Source: JBJXFE01 sp046153875 (GTDB taxonomy: Bacteria > Planctomycetota > Phycisphaerae > Phycisphaerales > UBA1924). Taken from it: a stretch of 54,452 bases of DNA. The stretch lies in assembly GCA_046153875.1 (NCBI GenBank), contig JBJXFE010000049.1, positions 1 through 54,452 on the forward strand. The letters run 5' to 3'. The notes beneath the pieces were generated by a model. That model had not been told where the DNA came from and ran no database searches. It was given only the letters and a program-made list of their open reading frames with translations. The position numbers and the translations under genes were made by a program. This document shows positions 17,888 to 25,840 of this stretch, piece after piece (the first letter of the stretch is position 1; each line of letters begins with the position of its first letter).

Positions 17888-18429
17888 TCCCCCCGCAGGC
17901 GATCCCCCGCGCACCACGCATGCCCATTCTCGCCGGGATCATCGTCCTCCTCGCGTCCCTCGCGGGCGTCCTGCTCACGCTGGTCATGCTGCCCGGCCTG
18001 TGGCTCACCCTCCTGGTCGCGCTCGCCTGCTGGTGGTGGATCGGGTACGAGTTCTACTCGCCGTGGACCGTCGGCGTCGCGCTCGGGCTGGGCGTGCTCG
18101 CGGAGGTGATCGAGCTGGTCGCGTCGGGCGCGGGGGCGGCCAAGGCCGGCGGCGGGCGGTCCGGCGCCATCGGTTCGATCATCGGGGCCTTCGTCGGCGC
18201 GATCGCCGGTTCGTTCGTGGTCCCCATCCTGGGGACGATCGCCGGCGGCGTGATCGGCGCGGGCGTCGGGGCGATCGCGGGTGAGAAGGGCATCGCCGCC
18301 AAGTCGTGGAAGGACTCCGCCCGGGTCGCCCGGGGCGCGATGGTCGGTCGGTTCATCGCGCTGTGCGTGAAGATCGTGTTGGCCACCGCCATCGGGGCCC
18401 TCCTGACGGTCGCGGCCTTCATATCGTGA
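17884..18429 (+). CDS. DUF456 family membrane protein
   Basis: 181 aa from the GTG at 17884, whose last two bases begin the upstream stop; an ATG at 17920 is an alternative start. It is strongly hydrophobic with a DUF456 pattern: VLLTLVMLPGLWLTLLVAL, then a Gly/Ala-rich stretch SGAIGSIIGAFVGAIAGSFVVPILGTIAGGVIGAGVGAIAGE, and a last helix FIALCVKIVLATAIGALLTVAAF. The Gly-zipper repeats are characteristic of the family. Function of DUF456 is unknown. It forms an operon with the preceding two-TM protein. Confidence 0.88.
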   Translation: MIPPQAIPRAPRMPILAGIIVLLASLAGVLLTLVMLPGLWLTLLVALACWWWIGYEFYSPWTVGVALGLGVLAEVIELVASGAGAAKAGGGRSGAIGSIIGAFVGAIAGSFVVPILGTIAGGVIGAGVGAIAGEKGIAAKSWKDSARVARGAMVGRFIALCVKIVLATAIGALLTVAAFIS

Positions 18430-18487
18430 CCCATCGCCGGCGCGGGAACCCGCGCCTGCCTCTCACGTCCGCCCCCGTTATCCTCCG

Positions 18488-20098
18488 ATGCGCACACCGA
18501 TGACCCCTCGCCCGACACCAAAGAAATCCACGCGAACGCCCCGACCTGAGCCGGACGAGACCGTACCCCCGCCCGTCCACATCCCGCCGCGGGCCCCGGA
18601 GCGGCCCGCCCAGTCCGTCGCGAACGGCGCCGCCCATGCGCGCCCGGCGCCGGGCCTGTCGCGCCCGCCGCGCCCCCACGGCGTCAAGCACTTCGTCCTC
18701 GACACGAACGTGCTCCTGCACAACCCCAACGCTGTTTTCGTGTTCAAGGACAACCACGTCGTCATCCCCTTCGCCGTGATCGAGGAGCTCGACAAGCTCA
18801 AGAAGCTCGAGACCGACATCGGGCGCAACGCCCGCGAGTGCATCCGCCACCTCGACCGGATGCGCGCCCGCGGCCGGCTCATCGACGGCGTGCGCTGGGG
18901 TGAGGGCTCGCCCGGTGTCGGGATGGCCGCGTCGGTGGGCGGCAACGGCAAGTCCGGCACCATCCGCATCGACGTGGGCGACCACGACCGCACCGGCCCG
19001 CTCGCCGAGGACAGCCCGGACAACCGCATCATCGCGGTGGCGTGGGCCCTCCACCGGCGCGGCGAGCACGTGGTGTTCGTCACCAAGGACCTCTCGGCCC
19101 GCATCAAGTCCGACGCGCTGGGCATCCGCACCGAGGACTTCGAGAACCAGAAAGTCGACGCCGAGCGGCTCAACACCGGCTTCGCCGACCTCACCGTCGG
19201 CGGCGCGCTCATCGACGAGCTCTACCGCGAGCGGATGCTCCCGGTCGATCGGCTCCGCGACGCCCTGCTCGAAACCGACCCGGAAACGGGCCAGAAGCAC
19301 CACCGGGAGCTGAACGCCAACCAGTTCATCATCCTCCGCGACGCGGAGGACGAGAACCACACGGGTCTCGCTCGCCGCCTCGCGGACACCGACCACGCCA
19401 TCCCGATCACCGGCCCGCGCAAGCCCGTCTTCGGGCTCATGGCCCGCAACGCCCAGCAAACCATGGCCCTCGACCTGCTGCTCGACGACGAGATCAAGCT
19501 CGTCACGCTCCTCGGCTCCGCCGGCACCGGCAAAACCCTGCTCGCCCTGGCCGCGGGGATGACCAAGGTCTTCAACGAGCAGCGCTACGACAAGCTGCTC
19601 GTCGCCCGCCCGATCATGCCCATGGGGCGCGACATCGGCTACCTCCCCGGCGACAAGGACGAGAAGCTCACGGCGTGGATGCAGCCGATCTTCGACAACC
19701 TCAACTACCTGCTCTCGACGCGCGGGTCGCACATGCAGAACGCCGAGAGCCACACGCCCGAGCAGCGGGCCGCGAAGCTCCTGGCCGACGGGCGGCTGGT
19801 CCTCGAACCGCTGACCTACATCCGCGGGCGCTCGATCCCGCACCAGTTCATGATCGTGGACGAGGCCCAGAATCTCACGCCGCACGAGGTCCGCACGATC
19901 GCGTCGCGCGTCGGCGACGGCACCAAGCTCGTGCTCACCGGCGACATCGGGCAGATCGACAACCCCTATCTGGACTCTTCGTCCAACGGGCTCTCGTACA
20001 CCATCGAGAAGATGAAGGGCCTGGGGATCGTCGGGCACGTGACGCTGGCTAAGAGCGAGCGCTCGGAGCTGGCGAGCATCGCCGCGTCGCGCCTGTGA
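18488..20098 (+). CDS. PIN-PhoH family ATPase (YlaK-type)
   Basis: 536 aa. A Pro/Arg-rich, probably disordered N-terminus (about 65 residues) is followed by a PIN nuclease-like domain beginning HFVLDTNVLLHNPNAV (about residue 68) with acidic residues in IEELDKLKKLE. The PhoH ATPase domain has Walker A GSAGTGKTLLAL (about 345), VARPIMPMGRDIGYLPGD, Walker B FMIVDEAQN (about 453), and LVLTGDIGQIDNPYLD. PIN-PhoH (PhoH2) proteins are described as RNA helicases/RNases. A TATCCT hexamer at 18479 ends just 3 nt before the ATG at 18488, so an ATG at 18500 might be the true start. Confidence 0.93.
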   Translation: MRTPMTPRPTPKKSTRTPRPEPDETVPPPVHIPPRAPERPAQSVANGAAHARPAPGLSRPPRPHGVKHFVLDTNVLLHNPNAVFVFKDNHVVIPFAVIEELDKLKKLETDIGRNARECIRHLDRMRARGRLIDGVRWGEGSPGVGMAASVGGNGKSGTIRIDVGDHDRTGPLAEDSPDNRIIAVAWALHRRGEHVVFVTKDLSARIKSDALGIRTEDFENQKVDAERLNTGFADLTVGGALIDELYRERMLPVDRLRDALLETDPETGQKHHRELNANQFIILRDAEDENHTGLARRLADTDHAIPITGPRKPVFGLMARNAQQTMALDLLLDDEIKLVTLLGSAGTGKTLLALAAGMTKVFNEQRYDKLLVARPIMPMGRDIGYLPGDKDEKLTAWMQPIFDNLNYLLSTRGSHMQNAESHTPEQRAAKLLADGRLVLEPLTYIRGRSIPHQFMIVDEAQNLTPHEVRTIASRVGDGTKLVLTGDIGQIDNPYLDSSSNGLSYTIEKMKGLGIVGHVTLAKSERSELASIAASRL

Positions 20099-20323
20099 CG
20101 GCCCCCGCGCTTATGAGACTCCTCACCGCACCGTGACGCGCTCTTCGCGCGCTGGCGCTGGAATTCGGCACACCACAACGCATACTCTCACCGCCTTCGA
20201 ACCCGCGTGCGCCGGCCACCGCCGGCGGGCGCGCGGAACGGGGGTGCTCAGGCAGGCTGGGAAGGCCCGGTTCGTGCGACCGGCCGGATTCGTACAGCAG
20301 GAAGACAGGGAGGGGTCGAGGTC

Positions 20324-20734
20324 ATGGCGTTTCGTGGTCCGGGCAACTCCGCCAGGCGGCGGGGAAGCGGTCGGGTCATCGCTCCGGCGGTCGGCCTCGC
20401 CCTGCTGATGGCCGCTCCCGCGTTCGCGCAGCGGTCATCCGAGAGCGCCGCCGCGCCGATCGCGCCGGACACGTCGATCGCGCCCTATGCGCCGTACGCG
20501 GGCGGGCCTAATACGTCGCTCGTCATGCTCCAGGACGGCGTCCGTCGCCTGGCGGCCGCGAACACACGGGGCGGCGCGTCGCTTCCGGCCGAGCTCGCGG
20601 CCGAAGGGGACTGGTCGGGCCCGACTCCGCAGCCCGTCCCGCTGCCCGCCTCGGCCCTGGCCGGTGGCGCGGGGCTCGCGGGCCTGTGGGTGTTTCATCG
20701 GCTGCGCCGCCGGTCGCACGCCTCGCACCGATAG
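20324..20734 (+). CDS. Secreted protein with VPLPA-CTERM-like sorting tail
   Basis: 136 aa from the ATG at 20324, preceded by a purine-rich ribosome-binding site (GGGAGGGG). A signal peptide occupies residues about 18-38 (APAVGLALLMAAPAFAQ). The mature part is short, Ala/Pro/Ser-rich and lacks a recognisable domain. The C-terminus has the tripartite exosortase pattern: PVPLPAS motif, a hydrophobic helix (ALAGGAGLAGLWVF), then a basic cluster HRLRRRSHASHR. This resembles VPLPA-CTERM/PEP-CTERM proteins, which are cleaved and anchored by an exosortase. No exosortase gene lies in this window. Confidence 0.8.
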   Translation: MAFRGPGNSARRRGSGRVIAPAVGLALLMAAPAFAQRSSESAAAPIAPDTSIAPYAPYAGGPNTSLVMLQDGVRRLAAANTRGGASLPAELAAEGDWSGPTPQPVPLPASALAGGAGLAGLWVFHRLRRRSHASHR

Positions 20735-20768
20735 AAGGGCGCGATGATCCGGGCGCGCGGCGGGTCCC

Positions 20769-20808
20769 TCCGTCGCTCCGTCGCTCCGTCGCTCCGTCGC
20801 TCCGTCGC
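20769..20808. repeat. Perfect 8-nt tandem repeat (TCCGTCGC x5)
   Basis: Five exact copies of TCCGTCGC between two convergent genes, ending 6 nt from the stop of the 824-aa protein gene. Confidence 0.9.
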
Positions 20809-20814
20809 TTCCTC

Positions 20815-23289
20815 CTACGGGCACCCCAGCACGTACTTGTTCTGGAAGCAACCGAAGTCGGCGACGGTGACCGACCCGCTCGCGTTGCAGTCGGCGTAGG
20901 GGTCGGCGGCCCTGTACCTGGATTGGAAGCAGGCGAAGTCCGCAATGGTGAGCGTGCGCGATGCGTCGCAGTCGGGAAGGCAGGGCTTGCATGCCGCCCA
21001 CTTGGCGATGTAGCTCGACGGCAAGCCGCCGGCGGTGGCGATCGTCCCGCTCATGAACAGTGCCGGCCCCGACCCGTCGTCAAGTGACGCCATGTCGTAG
21101 ACGTAGGAATAGCTCAGGCCCGTACCGAGCGTGCTCCAGCCGTTCTTGTCCCAGCGCGCCACGCCGTTGGCCCGCACTCCGTTCGGTCCTCCCGCCTTGA
21201 AGAACGGCCCGGCGAAGTACAGCCCCGGTCCGGTTCCATCGTTGAACACGCCGACGGGCCCGACCGCGTTGAGGTACCCTGGCGGCGACCATAGGCCGCC
21301 GCCGAGTTCCGACCACGCCGATCCATCGAACCGCGCGGCCCGCGATGCTGGCACGCCGCCGGCGACACTGAATGAGCCGCCGGCGAACAAGGCCGCGCCG
21401 CTCCCGTCGTCGAAAGGCACCAGCCGAGCGATGTAATGATCGAACCCCGGAACAGCGGCCCAGGCTGCTCCATCCCATTTTGCGTGGTAGAGCACCGGAA
21501 CGCCACCAATCGATGCCATCGGCCCCGTCGCGTACAGCATGTGTTCGAACGGCCCTTCGACATCCATGAGGCCGAAGCCCCCGTAGCCCGTGACGGGCGC
21601 CACCAAAACCCACGCGGTCCCGTTCCAGCGCACGAAGGTGGAGTTGGCGGTAGCCGGGTCGATCGCGCATCCGTAGAGGTCCGCGCCTCGCCCGTCGTCA
21701 AACCGCTCGATGGCCATGATGAACGGTTCGGACAAGGCGGACTCGCTGAACATGGTCCACGCGACCCCATCCCAGCGGGCCACGCCCCGGGTAAACGGAG
21801 CGGAAGTGATGGTCCGGAACAACCCGACCGCCAACAGGGCCGGTCCGGAGCCGTCGTCATACACAAACAGCTGACGGATGTCCGTCATCGGCTCGCCCGG
21901 CGCGGGAGGAGGATTGGTCAGCTCGCCCACAGGCGCCCAACGACCGTCGCGCCAGCGTGCGATTCCGTCCACCGCGTGCTCATCCGCCGCCATGAACTCC
22001 CGACCGGATGCGTACAGCGCCGGCTCGGAACCGTCGTCGAACACTTCGAGTTGAGACACATCCTCAGCGAGGAGGCCTAGCCCCAGGCGCGACCACTCGC
22101 TACCGTCGAACGTCGTTACGTATCGCGCCGCCTTCGCGCCCGCGATCCGAAAATCGCCCCCAACGATCAGGCGTGGTCCCTTGCCTAAATCGGCCGCCAG
22201 TAGTGCATGAACGGGATGCGATGTCCACCCGGGGAGTGCCTCCCACCGCGTGCCAGTCCAACGCGAGACGAACCGCATGGGCGCACCCGCGCCGGTCGAT
22301 ACAAAGTCACCCCCGACGTAGAGCTTCGGCCCGCTCCCGTCGTCGAAGGCAGCCATCGCCCGTGGACACTGCTCGAGCCCCGCCGGAATCCCCGGCCCCA
22401 GCCCGGGGCCGAGCGCCGACCATTGTCCACCATCCCATCGCGCCACCCGGTATGCCGGTTGGCCGCCGGCCGTCGAAAAGGTGCCGCCGACATACAACGC
22501 CGCACCCATCGCATCGGTCATGGATGCCATTGCTTCTACGGTCGAGTTCGTCCCCACACCGACTCCGAGCGAGAACCACGCCTGCCCGTCCCACACCGCC
22601 ACCTGAGAGGCGACAACATCACCGGCCTTCTTGAAGTAACCGCCGACGTACAGGAGGGGCTTGCCCGGGCCGCGCCCGTCGGGGTCGTGAACGCACATGC
22701 ACAGGGCGTGGCCCGCGCCGCCCGTTGCCGGAACCGTCAACCCGGCGCCGAGCGAGGACCAGACCTTGCCGTCCCACCGGGCGACGCCGACGGCGGGCGT
22801 GCCGCCAGCCGTGGTGAACGGCCCGCCGACGTAGAGGGCCGCCCCCGAACCGTCGTCGTAGACACACAGTGTCCGCACCATGCCGTTGACGCCTGTCCCC
22901 AGCGCAGTCCACGACGTTCCGGCCCACTTGGCGAGAAAGGGGGATGAACCGATCGGCTGAGTGATGGATGACCCGCCGGCGAAGAGTGAGGGGCCGGTGC
23001 CGTCATCAAACTCGGCCAGCGCAAATACTTGCCAGTCCAGCCCCGGTCCGAACGGCTGCCATCGTTCACCATCCCAGCGAGCCACATGGGTCGCTGGCAG
23101 CCCGCTGGCGAGTGTGAAATCGCCGCCAGCGACAAGATTCCGACGTGGGCCGTCCGTGAGGGTGGTGATCGCCCGCACCGACCCGCTGAGTGCGGAGAAC
23201 GGAAACTCGTCCGACCAGTGTGGCTGGCACGACTGAGCCAGCGCCGGACGAACGGCGACGAGCACGATTGGGATCATCCAGACGCGCAT
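20815..23289 (-). CDS. Secreted 13-fold repeat protein with divergent dockerin-like tag
   Basis: 824 aa, signal peptide MRVWMIPIVLVAVRPALAQ. Almost the whole protein is about 13 repeats of 50-60 residues. Each has a consensus strand YDDGSGxALYVGGxFTxAGG and a strand xxVARWDGxxWSxLGxGL, as in bacterial 'delta-60'-like or propeller proteins. The C-terminal tag is present but its first repeat is altered (DCDASRTLTIADFACFQSRY), while the second keeps DCNASGSVTVADFGCFQNKY and the ending GCP. The DNA looks less uniformly GC-rich than its neighbours and the ATG lies 6 nt after GAGAAT with no Shine-Dalgarno. Likely a large cell-surface or released repeat protein. Confidence 0.88.
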   Translation of the reverse strand: MRVWMIPIVLVAVRPALAQSCQPHWSDEFPFSALSGSVRAITTLTDGPRRNLVAGGDFTLASGLPATHVARWDGERWQPFGPGLDWQVFALAEFDDGTGPSLFAGGSSITQPIGSSPFLAKWAGTSWTALGTGVNGMVRTLCVYDDGSGAALYVGGPFTTAGGTPAVGVARWDGKVWSSLGAGLTVPATGGAGHALCMCVHDPDGRGPGKPLLYVGGYFKKAGDVVASQVAVWDGQAWFSLGVGVGTNSTVEAMASMTDAMGAALYVGGTFSTAGGQPAYRVARWDGGQWSALGPGLGPGIPAGLEQCPRAMAAFDDGSGPKLYVGGDFVSTGAGAPMRFVSRWTGTRWEALPGWTSHPVHALLAADLGKGPRLIVGGDFRIAGAKAARYVTTFDGSEWSRLGLGLLAEDVSQLEVFDDGSEPALYASGREFMAADEHAVDGIARWRDGRWAPVGELTNPPPAPGEPMTDIRQLFVYDDGSGPALLAVGLFRTITSAPFTRGVARWDGVAWTMFSESALSEPFIMAIERFDDGRGADLYGCAIDPATANSTFVRWNGTAWVLVAPVTGYGGFGLMDVEGPFEHMLYATGPMASIGGVPVLYHAKWDGAAWAAVPGFDHYIARLVPFDDGSGAALFAGGSFSVAGGVPASRAARFDGSAWSELGGGLWSPPGYLNAVGPVGVFNDGTGPGLYFAGPFFKAGGPNGVRANGVARWDKNGWSTLGTGLSYSYVYDMASLDDGSGPALFMSGTIATAGGLPSSYIAKWAACKPCLPDCDASRTLTIADFACFQSRYRAADPYADCNASGSVTVADFGCFQNKYVLGCP

Positions 23290-23344
23290 AACCCCATTCT
23301 CACGTCGCGCCAGGTGCCCCGATCATTGGGCGACCCCTCCCGTG

Positions 23345-23377
23345 CCACCATCATCCCCGCACCGGGGATGATGGTGG
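23345..23377. repeat. 15-bp hairpin upstream of the 13-fold repeat protein gene
   Basis: Left arm CCACCATCATCCCCG, 3-nt loop CAC, right arm its exact reverse complement. It lies 56 nt upstream of the ATG at 23289, with no T-tract on either side. Confidence 0.85.
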
Positions 23378-23637
23378 TTGTGCGGCCATGCTGGCGTTCT
23401 ACTCGCCATCACGGCGGCATCCTACCACAGGGTCCCCCGGCATCCCGGTATTCGCCGTGCGATCGCTCGAACGGGTCGGGGTTCACACGTACCCCTTCCA
23501 CTATCGAACGGGTTCTCGCGCCGTCGCAGGAGCTTGCGGTACGGAGCGACCTGCGTGTCCGACGCGGGGTCGATGCTGAGATCGTACAACGCACGTGCGA
23601 GGGGCCGGGCGCTCACGGCGGATCGGTAGGCCCACCT

Positions 23638-23663
23638 CGATCAGTCGCCGCGGCGACTGATCG
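23638..23663. repeat. Perfect 26-bp palindrome
   Basis: Half-site CGATCAGTCGCCG joined directly to its reverse complement with no spacer. It lies about 104 nt past the stop of the DUF1501 gene. It has no T-run, so it could be an operator or recombination site rather than a terminator. Confidence 0.85.
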
Positions 23664-23766
23664 TGGCACTCGGGATCGCCGCCCGTGGCCGCGCCACCCG
23701 TCGACGCCGCGCAAGCTACGGGATGGGCGCGCGGCACTGTGCGATGCGCGGACTCCCGAAGGGCCG

Positions 23767-25116
23767 CTACGAGACTTTCTTGATGACCGGCACGGGCTTG
23801 TAGCTGCCTTCAAGGATGGCCTTCGAGTCCGCGCCGAGCCAGCCCTCGAGCACGCCGGCGTACACCGTGCGGAAGTCGATCCGGTGCTTGAGGTCGCCCT
23901 CGTCGAGGTCCGTCAGTGAAGGATGGTCGCCGATCACGCCGGGGCGGACCATCGGGCCGAAGAGGAACATCGGGGCGGCCGTGCCGTGGTCCGTGCCCTG
24001 GCTGGCGTTCTGGGCGACGCGCCGCCCGAACTCGGAGAAGGACATCGTGAGGACGCGCCCGTCCATCTCCGCGGCCTTGAGGTCGCGGTAGAACGCACGC
24101 ACGGCCGTGGCGAGCCGGTTGACGAGGTTGGCGTGGGCGCCGTTGGCCCCGCCCTGGCCCGCGTGCGTGTCGAAGCCGCCGAGCTGGACGTAGTAGACGC
24201 GCGTGGGAAGACCGCCGCGGATCATGGCGGAGACCATCGCGAGCTGCTGCGCGAGCGGGTTGTTCTGCGGATACTCGGCGAGCGGGCGCTGGCGCACGGC
24301 CTTGCGGAGCAGGTCGCTGGAGACCTGCGCGTCCATGGCGGTGCGCATGAGGAACGCGGCGTTGGAGTTGGGGTCCACGCCTTCTCCCGGCGTGCGGGCC
24401 TGGATGGCGTCGTAGGGATCGCCCAGAGCCTTGTGGATGTCGCCGCCGATCCAGCGGAAGAGGTCCTCGGTCTCGAAGGCGACGGGCTTGATCTTGCGGC
24501 CCTGCATGGCGAGGGGGGCAGTTCGGCCGACGGCGATGCCGGGCATCGTGGAATCAGCGGGGGCACCCGGCGGCTGCGGCGCGCCCTCGGGCCGGCCGCT
24601 CTCGCCCTTGCCGAACCCGCAGCACTGCGCGTCGAAGTAGCGCCCGAGCCAGCCGTCGCCGGTGGCGCTGGTGTCGGCGGTGTGCCAGATGTCCATCGAC
24701 TTGAAGTGCGAGCGGTTGGGGTTGGGATAGCCCACGCCCTGGACGACGGTGCAGAGCCCGTCGTCGTACATCTCCTTCATGGCGGCCATCTGCGGGTGGA
24801 GGCCGACCCCGTCGGAGTTTGAGAGCTTGAGCACGTTCTCGGCCGGGACGGCGATGCCCGGGCGCGACTTGTAGTACGCATCGAGCCCGTAAGGCACGAC
24901 GGTGTTCAGCCCGTCGTTGCCGCCCGAGAGCTGGATGACGACGAGGATGTGGTCCTCCGGTACGCCGGGGATCGACGTGAGACCCGGGAGCGCCGTCGGC
25001 AGGCCGAAGGCGGAGCGGTTGAGGAACCACGGGACCGTGGCCGCGGCGGACGCGAGCGTGAGGCCGCGACCGAGGAACTGGCGGCGGGTGAAGGCGGTGG
25101 CGCGATCGAAGTTCAT
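23767..25116 (-). CDS. DUF1501 family protein, Tat-exported
   Basis: 449 aa. The N-terminus carries a twin-arginine signal (FTRRQFLGRGLTLASAAATVPWFL). The DUF1501 body, related to the alkaline phosphatase/sulfatase superfamily, shows LVVIQLSGGNDGLNTVVPYG, LHPQMAAMKEMYDDG, FDTHAGQGG and TMSFSEFGRRVAQNASQGTDHG. Planctomycetes carry many paired DUF1501-DUF1800 genes of unknown biochemical role; the pair acts in or beyond the periplasm. The ATG overlaps the upstream lipoprotein stop as ATGA. Here the usual DUF1800 partner is separated from it by that lipoprotein gene. Confidence 0.96.
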   Translation of the reverse strand: MNFDRATAFTRRQFLGRGLTLASAAATVPWFLNRSAFGLPTALPGLTSIPGVPEDHILVVIQLSGGNDGLNTVVPYGLDAYYKSRPGIAVPAENVLKLSNSDGVGLHPQMAAMKEMYDDGLCTVVQGVGYPNPNRSHFKSMDIWHTADTSATGDGWLGRYFDAQCCGFGKGESGRPEGAPQPPGAPADSTMPGIAVGRTAPLAMQGRKIKPVAFETEDLFRWIGGDIHKALGDPYDAIQARTPGEGVDPNSNAAFLMRTAMDAQVSSDLLRKAVRQRPLAEYPQNNPLAQQLAMVSAMIRGGLPTRVYYVQLGGFDTHAGQGGANGAHANLVNRLATAVRAFYRDLKAAEMDGRVLTMSFSEFGRRVAQNASQGTDHGTAAPMFLFGPMVRPGVIGDHPSLTDLDEGDLKHRIDFRTVYAGVLEGWLGADSKAILEGSYKPVPVIKKVS

Positions 25117-25769
25117 GGGCGGACCCCGGGGAGCGAGACAGCGAGACAGCGAGACAGCGAGACAGGGGAGAGCCGGGTCGCAGCGTGCTCGCCTTGGTCG
25201 GGCGGAAGCAGCAAGTCAACGACGCCGCGGTACGCGATCGTAATGGTGCGGATGTTCGCGAGCGTCTCGTCGGCAAACTCCATGGAGCCAACGAACGCAA
25301 CGGTGGCGTTGCGCGACATGCGAGCATGTTCCGAAAGCGTTGCGCTGGTGTACCCCACCAGATGCACATGAAATACCTCGTGCACCCCGGGACGGATCGT
25401 CGTGAACACCGCCTCATCGTCGGCGGGGTGCCACCTGGTCCCGCTCGCATCGCGAACCCATGGCAGATGGCCGCCCTGGTTGTCGGACACCTTGCTCCGC
25501 ATCAACGCGCTCATCAGTGTCAGCTCGCTCACCCGAATCGGCGCATCGGTGTTATTGCGGACCTGAACGACAAACATCGGATGGGCACCGACGAGCGCCA
25601 GCGTGTGAACATGGATGGTGAACGGCTCCAGGAGCGCCGGCGTATCGGACGCCTTCTCCACGGCCGCGGGAGCGGGTTCAACGGATACACCGGCTCGCGG
25701 CGCCCCGCTCACTGCGCATCCGCCGACGCCCACCAGCATGGCCGCGAACAGCGGCAACATCGCCGGCAT
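25113..25769 (-). CDS. Putative lipoprotein of unknown function between DUF1800 and DUF1501
   Basis: 218 aa from the ATG at 25769. The N-terminus MLPLFAAMLVGVGGCAVSG contains a lipobox (VGGC), so an outer- or inner-membrane lipoprotein is likely. The body is a single domain of strands (FTIHVHTLALVGAHPMFVVQVRNNTDAPIRVSEL onward), resembling Ig-like secreted folds; I do not recognise the family. The last 18-20 residues are encoded by an array of 8-nt repeats (25133-25164). Matching inverted repeats lie upstream of the start at 25802-25837, so the gene sits inside a 706-bp repeat-bounded segment. The stop overlaps the DUF1501 start. Confidence 0.75.
   Translation of the reverse strand: MPAMLPLFAAMLVGVGGCAVSGAPRAGVSVEPAPAAVEKASDTPALLEPFTIHVHTLALVGAHPMFVVQVRNNTDAPIRVSELTLMSALMRSKVSDNQGGHLPWVRDASGTRWHPADDEAVFTTIRPGVHEVFHVHLVGYTSATLSEHARMSRNATVAFVGSMEFADETLANIRTITIAYRGVVDLLLPPDQGEHAATRLSPVSLSRCLAVSLPGVRP
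25132..25167. repeat. Left inverted repeat of the lipoprotein segment (GCGAGACA x4)
   Basis: Four perfect GCGAGACA units plus flanking A and GGG. It matches 34 of 36 positions of the reverse complement of 25802-25837. Confidence 0.85.
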
Positions 25770-25801
25770 GACAGCACATCGCAGCGCACGCGATCGCCAC
25801 A

Positions 25802-25837
25802 CCCTGTCACGCTGTCTCGCTGTTTCGCTGTCTCGCT
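25802..25837. repeat. Right inverted repeat of the lipoprotein segment (TGTCTCGC-like x4)
   Basis: Four units (TGTCACGC, TGTCTCGC, TGTTTCGC, TGTCTCGC) at 25805-25836. Inverted counterpart of the array at 25132-25167; it lies 3 nt past the DUF1800 stop. Confidence 0.85.
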
Positions 25838-25840
25838 TCT

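Larger units (their letters stand above)
23290..23766. other. Intergenic region with two strong hairpins and no confident gene
   Basis: 477 bases between two minus-strand genes. It contains a 15-bp hairpin (23345-23377) and a perfect 26-bp palindrome (23638-23663). A 64-codon minus-strand ORF at 23422-23616 has some protein-like composition (LARALYDLSIDPASDTQV), but overlapping open frames exist and no ribosome-binding site is clear, so I do not call it. Confidence 0.5.

Noticed and set aside
20769..20808. CRISPR-like array
   Set aside because: Repeats are 8 nt with no spacers; this is a simple tandem repeat.
23422..23616. 64-codon minus-strand ORF between DUF1501 and the 13-fold repeat protein
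   Set aside because: Some protein-like composition but no start signal, overlapping alternative frames and no recognised family.
23290..23766. tRNA or other structured RNA gene in the intergenic region
   Set aside because: The hairpins do not form a cloverleaf and no conserved tRNA elements are visible.
25132..25837. Complete insertion sequence
   Set aside because: Inverted repeats are present but no transposase is encoded and no target-site duplication is seen; at most a non-autonomous element.
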